This document shows positions 1 to 7,066 of a stretch of 38,373 nucleotides of DNA, piece after piece (within the stretch, counting starts at the first letter, position 1; each line of letters starts with the position of its first letter). The notes under the pieces are model-generated. The model was not told the DNA's origin. It searched no databases and worked only from the letters and a program-made list of their open reading frames with translations. The DNA is taken from positions 1 to 38,373 of the forward strand of contig CANJQH010000029.1 in the NCBI GenBank assembly GCA_947476335.1. The letters run 5' to 3'. The DNA is from Anaerolineae bacterium (GTDB lineage Bacteria; Chloroflexota; Anaerolineae; J036; Brachytrichaceae). A program made the position numbers and the translations under genes.

Positions 1-109
1 AACTACTCAGGCCAGCCATTTTTCCAACGTGAAACACCGTATTCTCTCCCCCGAAGGGGGAGAGAATACTGTGTTTCACGTTGGAAAAATGGCTGGCCTG
101 AGTAGTTAC
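1..109. mobile_element. Palindromic MITE, copy 1 (A/A arms), left tip cut by window edge
   Basis: Near-perfect inverted repeat of two ~52-nt arms around a GAA loop at 53-55, with one mismatch in the stem. The right end reads GTAGTTAC (102-109); the left end starts at AAC, so two bases lie outside the window. Both arms are of the A type (subterminal motif GGCCAGCCATTTTTCC), unlike the other long copies, which have one A and one B arm. The target duplication cannot be tested because the left flank is missing. A short open frame through the element (29-223) is not a gene. Confidence 0.85.
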
Positions 110-217
110 CGTAATTGTCTTTTGGGTTGTTGTCGACATCGATTCACACCGCTTTCTGAACTTTTCTCGAATCGCATCGTGCCAGTGCCGCAGGCGATGG
201 GGGATTCGGGGCGAATT

Positions 218-1849
218 TCATAGGGATGGAATCGCGGTCGTCGTTGGTGCACCGTTTGCGATCTCGTCCGGGATTGCGTAGTCTGCGGCGATCAGGCGCG
301 CAGTCATTTTTGCCGACATCATGACCGACGGTGTGCCGCCGCCGGGCTGGAAGTTTGCACCGACAAGATACAGTCGCTTTACATCTTCACTGCGATTGTG
401 CGGTCGGAAGAACGCCGTCTGCGGCAGCACCGGCTCCAGGCCGAAGCTGTTGCCGAGATGGCTGTTCAGTGCGCTCTCGTAGAAATCAGGTGTGACGAAG
501 TGTTTGTAGACGAGCCGTTCACTCAGCTTCGGCAGATAGCCGTCCGCTTCGAGCATTGCCAACACCCGTTCAACCAGGCGCGGGCCTTCGACTTTCCAGT
601 CGATGCCGCTGCTCTTGTTCGGCACCGGAATGAGCGTGTAGGCGGTGTGGTGTCCTTCCGGCGCCATGCTCGGATCTGTCAGCGTCGGGATGTGTAGATA
701 CTGCGAGAAATTCGAGCTGAGCACTTTGCGATGAAAAATATCCTTGAGCAGCTGCTCGTACTGCGGGCCAAGGATGATGTTGTGATGCCGCATTCGCTCG
801 GCTTCGGTGCCGTCGGCTTTGAAGCCGAAGTAAATCACCACCACCGACATCGACTGTCGCTTGAGCTTGATGTGGGCGTCGAAGTTGATCCGGCGATGTC
901 GCTTGTCGATCAGCTTCATGTACGTGTTGGCGTAGTCGCCATTGGAGGCGACGAGGTCGGCTTCCATGTGTGTACCGTCCTTGAGCGTCACACCGGTCGC
1001 CTCGTGTGCGTCGTTCACGTCGATGCGCGTCACTTCGCTCAGGTAGCGAATATCGCCGCCGAGGTCCTGGAATTTCCGCACGAAGGCGTCGATTAACGCG
1101 CCGGTGCCGCCACGAGCGAAGTGGATGCCCCATGTTTTTTCGACGAGGTGAATCATCGCGTAGATGGCCGGCACACTCATCGGGTTGCCACCGATCAGCA
1201 GTGGTTCGAAGCTGAATACCTGCCGCATTTTGTCGCTCTTGAAATGGCGGCTGGTAAACGAGAAGAGGCTGCGCACCGCATCGAGGCGCAGCAGATCGGG
1301 CGCAACTTTCAGCATCGAGCCGATGTCGCCGAAGTGTGTGTAGCCGATGTCAATGAAGCCGCGCTTGAAGATAGCCAGGGCGGCTTTATGGAAGGAGTCG
1401 TAGCCGTCGACGTCTTCGGGCGCGAGGCGGGCGATTTGTGCGCGCGCGTTTTCGCGGTCGCCGTCGTAGTCGAACCAGGTGCCGTCGGCGAAATAAATCC
1501 GGTAAAAGGGCAGAATCGGCACGATGTCGATGTAGCGGCTCGTCGCTGGCCCGCCACTGATGCCGCTGCGCACGCGTTCGCCGTTCATCACATGTGCAGG
1601 AAAATCTGCTTCGCCCAGTGCCGCATGGCCGCGCTCCAGTGCAAACAGCTCTTCAATGAAATGCGGCACAGTAAGCACTGTCGGACCCATGTCGAAGGTG
1701 AATCCGTGCGAACGATGTACGAGCGCCCGCCCGCCAGGCCCAGCCAGCTTTTCCAGCACCGTTGTGTTGAATCCGAGGCTTTGCAGGCGTATTCCGAGCG
1801 ACAGTCCACCTACACCTGACCCGATTACTACTGCGCGCTTTTGATTCAT
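218..1849 (-). CDS. crtI: Phytoene desaturase / CrtI-type carotenoid oxidoreductase
   Basis: 543 aa FAD-dependent desaturase of the CrtI family, which introduces double bases-conjugating desaturations into phytoene or oxidises related carotenoids at the membrane. The N-terminus carries the dinucleotide fold ([16 protein letters not shown], with an acidic residue in TVLEK and the GGRA motif). The C-terminus has the family signature [20 protein letters not shown]. It is somewhat longer than typical CrtI (about 490-510 aa), so a ketolase/CrtO-like or neurosporene-type role is possible. The ATG at 1849 is supported by AAAAGGA at 1859-1865, nine nt upstream. No crtB or other carotenoid gene is in the window. 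An 18-bp palindrome (1876-1893) sits just upstream of the Shine-Dalgarno and may be an operator. Confidence 0.85.
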   Translation of the reverse strand: MNQKRAVVIGSGVGGLSLGIRLQSLGFNTTVLEKLAGPGGRALVHRSHGFTFDMGPTVLTVPHFIEELFALERGHAALGEADFPAHVMNGERVRSGISGGPATSRYIDIVPILPFYRIYFADGTWFDYDGDRENARAQIARLAPEDVDGYDSFHKAALAIFKRGFIDIGYTHFGDIGSMLKVAPDLLRLDAVRSLFSFTSRHFKSDKMRQVFSFEPLLIGGNPMSVPAIYAMIHLVEKTWGIHFARGGTGALIDAFVRKFQDLGGDIRYLSEVTRIDVNDAHEATGVTLKDGTHMEADLVASNGDYANTYMKLIDKRHRRINFDAHIKLKRQSMSVVVIYFGFKADGTEAERMRHHNIILGPQYEQLLKDIFHRKVLSSNFSQYLHIPTLTDPSMAPEGHHTAYTLIPVPNKSSGIDWKVEGPRLVERVLAMLEADGYLPKLSERLVYKHFVTPDFYESALNSHLGNSFGLEPVLPQTAFFRPHNRSEDVKRLYLVGANFQPGGGTPSVMMSAKMTARLIAADYAIPDEIANGAPTTTAIPSL

Positions 1850-1875
1850 TCAACCCATTCCTTTTCGTACAAATC

Positions 1876-1893
1876 GTTCGTAAACGTACGAAC
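1876..1893. promoter_or_regulatory. 18-bp palindrome upstream of crtI, possible operator
   Basis: GTTCGTA, a 4-nt spacer (AACG) and TACGAAC form a perfect 7+7 inverted repeat between the Shine-Dalgarno of the desaturase gene and its upstream AT-rich stretch. Size and symmetry suit a dimeric TetR-like or similar repressor. No regulator gene is adjacent, so the binding protein is unknown. Confidence 0.45.
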
Positions 1894-2082
1894 CAATGAA
1901 TTGTCATACCATAATGATGACAAACAGTGTAGATGTCAACCATCTGCGTTGCTGAGACGACGAATAGGCATCATGTTACCTTGTATGACTTTCTTTGGTT
2001 GACATGCTGACATTTGGCGTTTCGCCTGCGTGCTTTTTTTGTTGCTTCGCATTGGCTAAGTTCCTGTCCATAAGTTTTGTCC

Positions 2083-2125
2083 GGCAGATTCGCCTCCCCC
2101 GCAAAGCGGGGGAGGCGAATCTGCC
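2083..2125. repeat. Palindromic repeat of a different sequence family (hairpin)
   Basis: A perfect 20-bp stem (2083-2102 with 2106-2125) around an AAA loop. Imperfect outer arms extend it to roughly 2070-2140 (AAGTTTTGTCC on the left against AAGTTCTGGC read on the other strand). The architecture matches the 112-bp MITEs (conserved outer arms, C-run/G-run core hairpin) but the sequence is different. The right end reads GTGAGTCGCC on the minus strand. No target duplication is evident. The rest of the 1850-2188 gap holds only the crtI upstream region. Confidence 0.75.
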
Positions 2126-2188
2126 GCCAGAACTTTTGGCGACTCACTTAGACTCTGATGGTGCGAAGAAACAGAGGAACAGCGCGCC

Positions 2189-2458
2189 ATGATGGATTCC
2201 AGCATGATCGGCAAGATCGAGAAGGCACATCGCTACGCTGCTGAATGCAATCGTTTCGAATCTCTCCTGTTCTCGGTGATCGTCAAGGTTGACAATGGTG
2301 AATACCTCGTTCCGTATGACTATGGGCAGTGGAGCTGCAACAGCGAGTACTTCGCCAAGCATGGCTTCGACAGCACAGCGCACTTGTCTTCTTCTCTTAT
2401 TTTTTGTCACTGCTCTGGCCAACCAGTTTTTCAACACGAAACACTGATCTGGGCCTGA
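2189..2458 (+). CDS. Small protein resembling degenerate SWIM-type protein, 3' end replaced by a repeat
   Basis: An 89-aa frame starting at ATG 2189 with GAGGA at 2174-2178 upstream. Residues 1-67 look like a real protein. The start (MIGKIEKAHRYAAE), a beta-like middle and a WSCNSEYFAKHG segment recall small SWIM zinc-finger proteins, in which W-x-C-x-C ... C-x-H binds metal. Here the second Cys is Ser and the later C-x-H is not preserved, so zinc binding is doubtful. From about residue 73 the frame is read from a short MITE remnant (2406-2466), which also supplies the stop codon. I read it as a gene truncated or decaying after insertion. The homology is from memory of the family pattern only. 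Confidence 0.4.
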   Translation: MMDSSMIGKIEKAHRYAAECNRFESLLFSVIVKVDNGEYLVPYDYGQWSCNSEYFAKHGFDSTAHLSSSLIFCHCSGQPVFQHETLIWA

Positions 2459-2466
2459 ATCGTGAC
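2406..2466. mobile_element. Short MITE remnant lacking the core hairpin (A arm + B arm)
   Basis: Ends read GTCAC...GTGAC. The left part matches the A arm (GGCCAACCAGTTTTTCAACA then GAAACA) and the right part the B arm (CTGATCTGGGCCTGAA). The ~50-bp central hairpin is absent. The flanking 8-mers 2398-2405 and 2467-2474 agree at 6 of 8 positions, as a decayed target duplication might. Confidence 0.65.
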
Positions 2467-2525
2467 TGTTCTTTGGATTTGATCACTCCTCACGCAACAC
2501 GCAGGCAACCTTCAGAAACTGGGCC

Positions 2526-2531
2526 TAGAAT
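2526..2531 (+). promoter_or_regulatory. -10 hexamer TAGAAT for the TPR gene
   Basis: TAGAAT ends 7 nt before the GTG at 2539, so transcription should begin at or within a few bases of the start codon. This decides the choice of GTG 2539 over longer upstream frames, which run through a MITE remnant. Confidence 0.5.
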
Positions 2532-2538
2532 TTGGCCA

Positions 2539-3780
2539 GTGCGCAGCAATTTCGGCGTTGACATCAAGATTGATCGGTCCCGCAGTGGTTTTTTGCGTCG
2601 TCGGCGTCGCAATGGTGGTTCCGCCGCGTTGATTATTGTGCTTGCCGCCGTCGCTGGCATCGGGTGGCTGTTGCTGCAAACCCGCCTCGGCGACGGCCCG
2701 AGCTTCAGCAGCAAGTCTGCCACGGCGCGGCCGACGGTCGTGGTCACGCCGACGCGCAGCGTGGACGAGTTTTTGCGCGCAGGCACCAACGCGGAAAGCA
2801 GCGGTACGTACCGCAGCGCTATGGCCGCACTCGATCAGGCCAGCCGCCGCCGCCCGAGCGACGCAGCGTTGCACAGCCGTATTGCACGGCTGCATGTGTT
2901 TGTGAATGAGCTCGTTCTGGGCGAACAGCGTGCGCGCAAGGCAGTTGCTCTCGACCCTCAAAACGCAGCCGCACATGCGGCTTTGTGTATGACGCTGGAT
3001 CGCCAGAAGCGCTACGACGAGGCAGAGGTGGAATGCGACCTGGCTGTGCAGCTCGCCCCCGACCTTGTGCTTGCGCGCGCTGTAGCAGCCGAACTTAGCG
3101 TGGATCGCGGTGATTTTGATGCAGCTCAGAAGCACATCGATGCGGCGCTGCAGCGTGAGCCGAACAATACGGACGTGCTGCGCGCGCAAGGGTATATGCA
3201 TTACATCAAGGGCGATTTTGACGCCGCGCTCGCCGCGTGGCGCCATGCACTCGATGTGAATCCGAATCTGCCGATTGTGCTGGTTGATATTGCGAAGGTC
3301 TACATCATGTGGGCATGGGCAAGCGCCAATGCCACCGACATTTATTCGAATGCTGATGCGGCCATCGAATTGCTGCGCGCGGCCGTCGCCATCGACGACA
3401 GGAATGCCGAAGCGTATGAGCGCCTGGGTGAGGCGTACCGCATTCGTGGCGAATTCGGCAAGGCCGCCGTCGTGCTCGACAAATCCGTCGAACTTGATTC
3501 GACGCGGCCAACGGCTTTCACGCGCCGCGGTGTGCTTCGCTTTCAGCAGTACGCCTTCTTGCAGGCTATTGACGATTTCACGATGGCGCTGTCGCTGACG
3601 AAACAGATCAGCGGCACGCTCAGCGCCACTGATTACACTTTTCTCGGTTATTCACAGCAGTTGGCCGGGCGCTGTTCTGAAGCGCGTACGACGATGAATT
3701 CGGCCATCGAGCTTTTCCCAGGAGATGGTTCGCTCGTTGCCAGCGCCCAGGAAATCGATGGCCGCTGTGCAGGGCAGTGA
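2539..3780 (+). CDS. Membrane-anchored TPR-repeat protein
   Basis: 413 aa from GTG 2539. A basic run (RRRRR, residues 20-24) is followed by one hydrophobic segment (about 28-46), giving a signal-anchor with the bulk outside the cytoplasm. After a linker rich in S/T/R, residues ~72-400 are tandem tetratricopeptide repeats (for example ALDPQNAAAHAALCMTLDRQ, DFDAALAAWRHALDVNPN, AIDDRNAEAYERLGEAYRIR). Such scaffolds mediate protein-protein contacts; the partner is unknown. The frame is open upstream to 2329, but that part crosses repeat DNA and has no protein-like character. Its stop is separated from the next gene's ATG by 23 nt, which contain that gene's own -10. Confidence 0.8.
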   Translation: MRSNFGVDIKIDRSRSGFLRRRRRNGGSAALIIVLAAVAGIGWLLLQTRLGDGPSFSSKSATARPTVVVTPTRSVDEFLRAGTNAESSGTYRSAMAALDQASRRRPSDAALHSRIARLHVFVNELVLGEQRARKAVALDPQNAAAHAALCMTLDRQKRYDEAEVECDLAVQLAPDLVLARAVAAELSVDRGDFDAAQKHIDAALQREPNNTDVLRAQGYMHYIKGDFDAALAAWRHALDVNPNLPIVLVDIAKVYIMWAWASANATDIYSNADAAIELLRAAVAIDDRNAEAYERLGEAYRIRGEFGKAAVVLDKSVELDSTRPTAFTRRGVLRFQQYAFLQAIDDFTMALSLTKQISGTLSATDYTFLGYSQQLAGRCSEARTTMNSAIELFPGDGSLVASAQEIDGRCAGQ

Positions 3781-3789
3781 CCTCGCCTC

Positions 3790-3795
3790 TATACT
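3790..3795 (+). promoter_or_regulatory. -10 hexamer TATACT for the 3-hydroxyacyl-CoA dehydrogenase gene
   Basis: TATACT lies 8 nt before ATG 3804 with no Shine-Dalgarno between them, consistent with a leaderless transcript separate from the TPR gene. Confidence 0.5.
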
Positions 3796-3803
3796 CCCGC
3801 GCG

Positions 3804-4754
3804 ATGAACACTATTCCAGAAATCCGCACCGTTGCATGTCTTGGTACTGGACAGATGGGTCCGGGCATCGCACAGACGTGTGCCGCTGCTGGCTATCGTG
3901 CGATCGTCGTCGGTCGTTCTGAAGAAGGCCTTGAACGTGCACGCGCTCGTATCCGTGCCAACCTTGCTGCCATGCTGCCGTACGGCCTGACTGACGCTGA
4001 TCAAAGTGCGCGCATATGGGCCAATCTTGAATTTGCCGTCGGCTTGGTCGGCGCTGCGGACGCCGATCTGGTGATCGAAGGCGTCGCCGAAGACCTGGCT
4101 GTGAAGCAGCAGGTGTTTGCCGAACTCGAGACGATCTGCCGCCCGGATGCGATTCTCATCAGCACGACCAGCGGCATGCGCGCGACCGACATCGCCGCAC
4201 ACGCGTCACGGCCGGAGCGCATCCTCGTCGGGCATTATTGGAATCCGCCGCATCTGCTGCCACTCGTTGAAGTGGCGCCGGGTGAGCACACTGCGCCGCA
4301 CGCGACTGACGTTGTGATGCGCTTTCTGAAGACGACGGGTCATTCCCCCGTGCTGTGCCGTAAGGAGGCGCTCGGCTTCGTCGCCAATCGCCTGCAGCAT
4401 GCGCTCTGGCGCGAGGCGCTCGCCATCGTTGAGCAGGGCATCGCTACGGCTGAAGAAGTTGACGAAGCAGTCAAGACCAGTTTCGGTGCGCGCACGCCGG
4501 TACTCGGCATCTTCGAGCATCTCGATCTCGTCGGTGCGCAGACGGTGTTCTCGATTCACTCGTATCTGCTCGCCGACCTCGATACGCAGAAAGGGCCAAA
4601 TCGTTTGCTGCAAGAGAAGATCGATTCCGGTGAGACTGGTGCGAAGGTCGGCAAGGGCTTTTACGATTGGTCGAAGAAAAGCGCGGCCGATGTCCTCCGC
4701 GCACGCGACACGCTGCTGTTGGAACTGGCGGTGAAGAGGCAGGGGGGACGGTAG
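3804..4754 (+). CDS. 3-hydroxyacyl-CoA dehydrogenase family NAD-dependent oxidoreductase
   Basis: 316 aa. The N-terminal Rossmann fold has GTGQMGPGIAQ (residues 14-24) and a basic VVGR after beta-2. The middle has GHYWNPPHLLPLVEVAPG, the family's H-x-x-N-P-P region containing the catalytic His. The C-terminal helical domain ends with VGKGFYDW. The family includes 3-hydroxybutyryl-CoA, L-carnitine and L-gulonate 3-dehydrogenases, and sequence alone does not separate them. Beside a sugar-acid-like catabolic block a hydroxy-acid substrate is conceivable, but this gene is on the opposite strand with its own promoter. A GTG at 3777 overlapping the TPR stop is a possible alternative start, less likely than ATG 3804. 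Confidence 0.8.
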   Translation: MNTIPEIRTVACLGTGQMGPGIAQTCAAAGYRAIVVGRSEEGLERARARIRANLAAMLPYGLTDADQSARIWANLEFAVGLVGAADADLVIEGVAEDLAVKQQVFAELETICRPDAILISTTSGMRATDIAAHASRPERILVGHYWNPPHLLPLVEVAPGEHTAPHATDVVMRFLKTTGHSPVLCRKEALGFVANRLQHALWREALAIVEQGIATAEEVDEAVKTSFGARTPVLGIFEHLDLVGAQTVFSIHSYLLADLDTQKGPNRLLQEKIDSGETGAKVGKGFYDWSKKSAADVLRARDTLLLELAVKRQGGR

Positions 4755-4766
4755 GAAGTTGGGATG

Positions 4767-5004
4767 GAGAGTAGACAGTCAGAGTAGGTAACTACTCAGG
4801 CCCAAATCAGTATTTCCCGCGAAACACACTATTCTCTCCCCCGAAGGGGGAGAGAATAGTGTGTTTCGCGTTGGAAAAATGGCTGGCCTGCGTAGTTACC
4901 AGAGTAGTCAGTTCGTGCTCGTACTTCGCAGCCATGAATCGAGCAACGATATGCTCTGGCTGTCCACTCTGACTCATTACTCTCTACTCTGACTTTCTAC
5001 TCTC
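4767..5004. repeat. Long-range inverted repeat at a convergent gene end, split by a MITE
   Basis: A 20-nt arm at 4767-4786 is complementary at 19 of 20 positions to 4985-5004, which includes the last codons of the dehydratase gene. Without the MITE the loop would be roughly 80 nt. It could form a bidirectional terminator-like hairpin between the converging genes. Confidence 0.5.
4788..4899. mobile_element. Palindromic 112-bp MITE, copy 2 (B/A arms) with 8-bp target duplication
   Basis: Ends GTAACTACTCAGGCC and GGCCTGCGTAGTTAC. The left arm is type B (CCCAAATCAGTATTTCCCGC), the right arm type A. The core is a perfect 25-bp stem from CGCGAAACACACTATTC inward with a GAA loop. It is flanked exactly by CAGAGTAG at 4780-4787 and 4900-4907. 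It lies between convergent genes. Confidence 0.9.
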
Positions 5005-6089
5005 TCATTCCACTCGATGCCGAAGCCGGGCGTGTCGCTCATATGCCAGCGTCCGGCGCGGATGTTCGGTTGCGTCGTGCGCAGCAGGTTCAGCGCCACG
5101 GTCTCGGCTTCGGGCGGTGATTCCTCGATCATCTCCAGATCGAATGCGGCTGCGAGCGATGCGTGTGCATCAGGATAGTAATGCGGGAATATGCGTGCGC
5201 GGCGTTCGAGCGCCGGCGCGATCGCTTGCACGAACCCGGTGACGCCGCCGATGACGGTGGCGTCCGGACGCAGTACATCGAGTGCGGCATTTTCACCCAG
5301 CCGCTGCATTTCGAGCGGGCTGGTGATTGATTCGCCATAGGCGACGGCGACGGGCAGCCGGCGTGCGAGTTCTGCGGCGAGCTCGGGTCGGTCGGCTGGG
5401 AATGGGTCCTCGAGAAAATCGACGCCGAGTGATTCGATGCGACGCCAGGCTTGTTCGGCTTGTTTCACCGAATCGAATACGCCGCTCGCGTCAAGGCCGA
5501 TCATCGCCTGCGGCCCGGCTGTTGCGCGCAGTGCGCGAATTCGTGCAACGTCGAGTTCGATGTCTTCGCCGAAGGGAATCTTGAAGCGCGTGTAGCCGGT
5601 GTGCAGCAGGCGTGTGGCTTCTTCTTCCAACGCGCGCAGGCTGGCTGCGCGCCAGTCGGCGCCCGGGCGGTAATAGCCGCAGATCGCCAGGCATGCGACC
5701 GAGTTGCGTGCGCCGCCGAGTATTTGCCACAGCGGCTGCCCGATGACGCGACCGTGCAAATCCCACAGTGCAAGGTCGACAAGTGACAGTGCGCGCATGT
5801 AGATGCCGGACTCGGTAGTCATGCGCGCGGCGGCGCGTGCGGCGTTCCATACGGCGCGAATTTCGTGCACAGGATGGCCGATCGCAAACTGGGCGACCTG
5901 TCGTTCGACGACGACATCGAGTGGCATGCCGCGGCTGAGCGCAAATGCAGTTCCGACGAACCCGCCGGCGTGCGCGCGCACGAAGACGAATTCGCGCACG
6001 CTGATTTCTCGGCCCCACACGCGCAAAGCGTGCGGCAGCGGCACCCGCACACGAAATGCTTCGACGCGCTCGACAACGGCATCGGTCAC
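4977..6089 (-). CDS. Mandelate racemase / sugar-acid dehydratase type enolase-superfamily enzyme
   Basis: 370 aa. An N-terminal capping domain is followed by a (beta/alpha)7-beta barrel. Visible active-site residues are metal ligands D200 (MIGLD), E227 (FLEDPFP) and E253 (YGES), and a His-Asp dyad D276 (LRPDA) and H303 (FPHYYPD). Spacings from the second ligand on (26, 23, 27) match those remembered for mandelate racemase. The usual K-x-K pair reads R168-F-K170, so one lysine is replaced. The family abstracts a proton alpha to a carboxylate, usually dehydrating aldonic or uronic acids. The start is GTG 6089; its first four bases overlap the stop of the upstream esterase gene (GTGA), implying translational coupling. 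It is the last gene of the block. Confidence 0.85.
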   Translation of the reverse strand: MTDAVVERVEAFRVRVPLPHALRVWGREISVREFVFVRAHAGGFVGTAFALSRGMPLDVVVERQVAQFAIGHPVHEIRAVWNAARAAARMTTESGIYMRALSLVDLALWDLHGRVIGQPLWQILGGARNSVACLAICGYYRPGADWRAASLRALEEEATRLLHTGYTRFKIPFGEDIELDVARIRALRATAGPQAMIGLDASGVFDSVKQAEQAWRRIESLGVDFLEDPFPADRPELAAELARRLPVAVAYGESITSPLEMQRLGENAALDVLRPDATVIGGVTGFVQAIAPALERRARIFPHYYPDAHASLAAAFDLEMIEESPPEAETVALNLLRTTQPNIRAGRWHMSDTPGFGIEWNERVESQSRE

Positions 6090-6808
6090 GCCGCCTCCGT
6101 AGTGAAAGCGGTCAGAATGAATGCGGCCAGCATGCGCGCTGCGATGTCGTGTGCCTCGCCCGTCGGATGGTTGAGGCCGTTTGAGAGCAGTTCATCGGTA
6201 TTCACACCGGAGTCTGCAAGGCGCTGCCATTCGGCATAGACGTCGATGCAATTGGCGCTCTGTGCTTTTGCTGCATCGCGCACCGCCTGTGCATAGCGTG
6301 CGAGCATGCCGCTGTTCATTACGTCGGCCATTGGTGCGACGAGCGCACGATGCTCTGCCGCTACGCGCGCATTGTCCGCGCGATTCATGAATGTCGGAGT
6401 AAGCACGAGTACGTCGCTCTGCGTAGCGGTGCGCACGCGCACGATCATCTCTTCGATTGCGGCGCGAAATGCAGGCATCCCGCTCTCGCCGCCCCACGCA
6501 TCATTCAGGCCGAAGGAGATCGTGACGAGGTCGGGTTGATGGCGCAGCACGTCGCGTTCGAGGGAAGAAAGTGCTCCGACCGCGTTCTGTCCGCTTTGGC
6601 CGGCGTTGATTACGCTGAATGTAGCGAGCGGATGCGCCGTTTCGAGTGTGCGTTTGAGCCGTGCGTGATAAACAGCATCGGGTTCCTGTACGCCGAGTGC
6701 GGTCATGCCCTGTGTGACGCTGTCGCCGAATGCGACGAGCAGCACGGGTGCGGCGTGTGGATTCGCAGTTTTCTCGCGGATGCGATCGTGGAAATGCGTG
6801 AGCTTCAT
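6086..6808 (-). CDS. SGNH/GDSL-type hydrolase (esterase)
   Basis: 240 aa from ATG 6808. Block I is FGDSVTQG (nucleophile S30), block II INAGQSGQN (G70) and block III SFGLNDAW (N102). The block V region is NGLNHPTGEAH with His214; the usual D-x-x-H Asp appears as Asn here. There is no signal peptide, so it is cytoplasmic, probably removing an acyl group or opening a lactone for the catabolic pathway. An open frame continues upstream to 6946, but those residues are read from the MITE at 6908-7019 and are not protein-like. It overlaps the dehydratase start by four bases. Confidence 0.8.
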   Translation of the reverse strand: MKLTHFHDRIREKTANPHAAPVLLVAFGDSVTQGMTALGVQEPDAVYHARLKRTLETAHPLATFSVINAGQSGQNAVGALSSLERDVLRHQPDLVTISFGLNDAWGGESGMPAFRAAIEEMIVRVRTATQSDVLVLTPTFMNRADNARVAAEHRALVAPMADVMNSGMLARYAQAVRDAAKAQSANCIDVYAEWQRLADSGVNTDELLSNGLNHPTGEAHDIAARMLAAFILTAFTTEAA

Positions 6809-6907
6809 GGTGTATTCGTGTGGGGGCGGACAATGTAAAACCATTCGCACGGCGCCTGCAGAAAAGTAGAGAGCGGCGATTTTTATTCCCGGCAATTTTG
6901 TGATTTT

Positions 6908-7019
6908 GTACCTACTCAGGCCAGCCATTTTTCCAACGCGAAACACACTATTCTCTCCCCCTTCAGGGGAGAGAATAGTGTGTTTCGCGGGAAATACTGA
7001 TTTGGGCCTGAGTAGGTAC
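6908..7019. mobile_element. Palindromic 112-bp MITE, copy 3 (A/B arms) with 8-bp target duplication
   Basis: Ends GTACCTACTCAGGCC and GGCCTGAGTAGGTAC. Left arm type A, right arm type B, core hairpin with TTC at the loop and one asymmetric base. It is flanked exactly by GTGATTTT at 6900-6907 and 7020-7027. It separates the flavin oxidoreductase gene from the downstream esterase gene in the same minus-strand block. Confidence 0.9.
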
Positions 7020-7066
7020 GTGATTTTGCGTTTGCCGTGCGAATGATTTTGCTTGTGCGAATTTGC

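Noticed and set aside
29-223. Short plus-strand frame through the first MITE
   Set aside because: Most of it is palindrome sequence; no start signal or protein character.
4788-4899. MITE hairpins as simple intrinsic terminators
   Set aside because: No T-tract follows the stems, and exact target duplications show they are insertions; a secondary terminator role remains possible.
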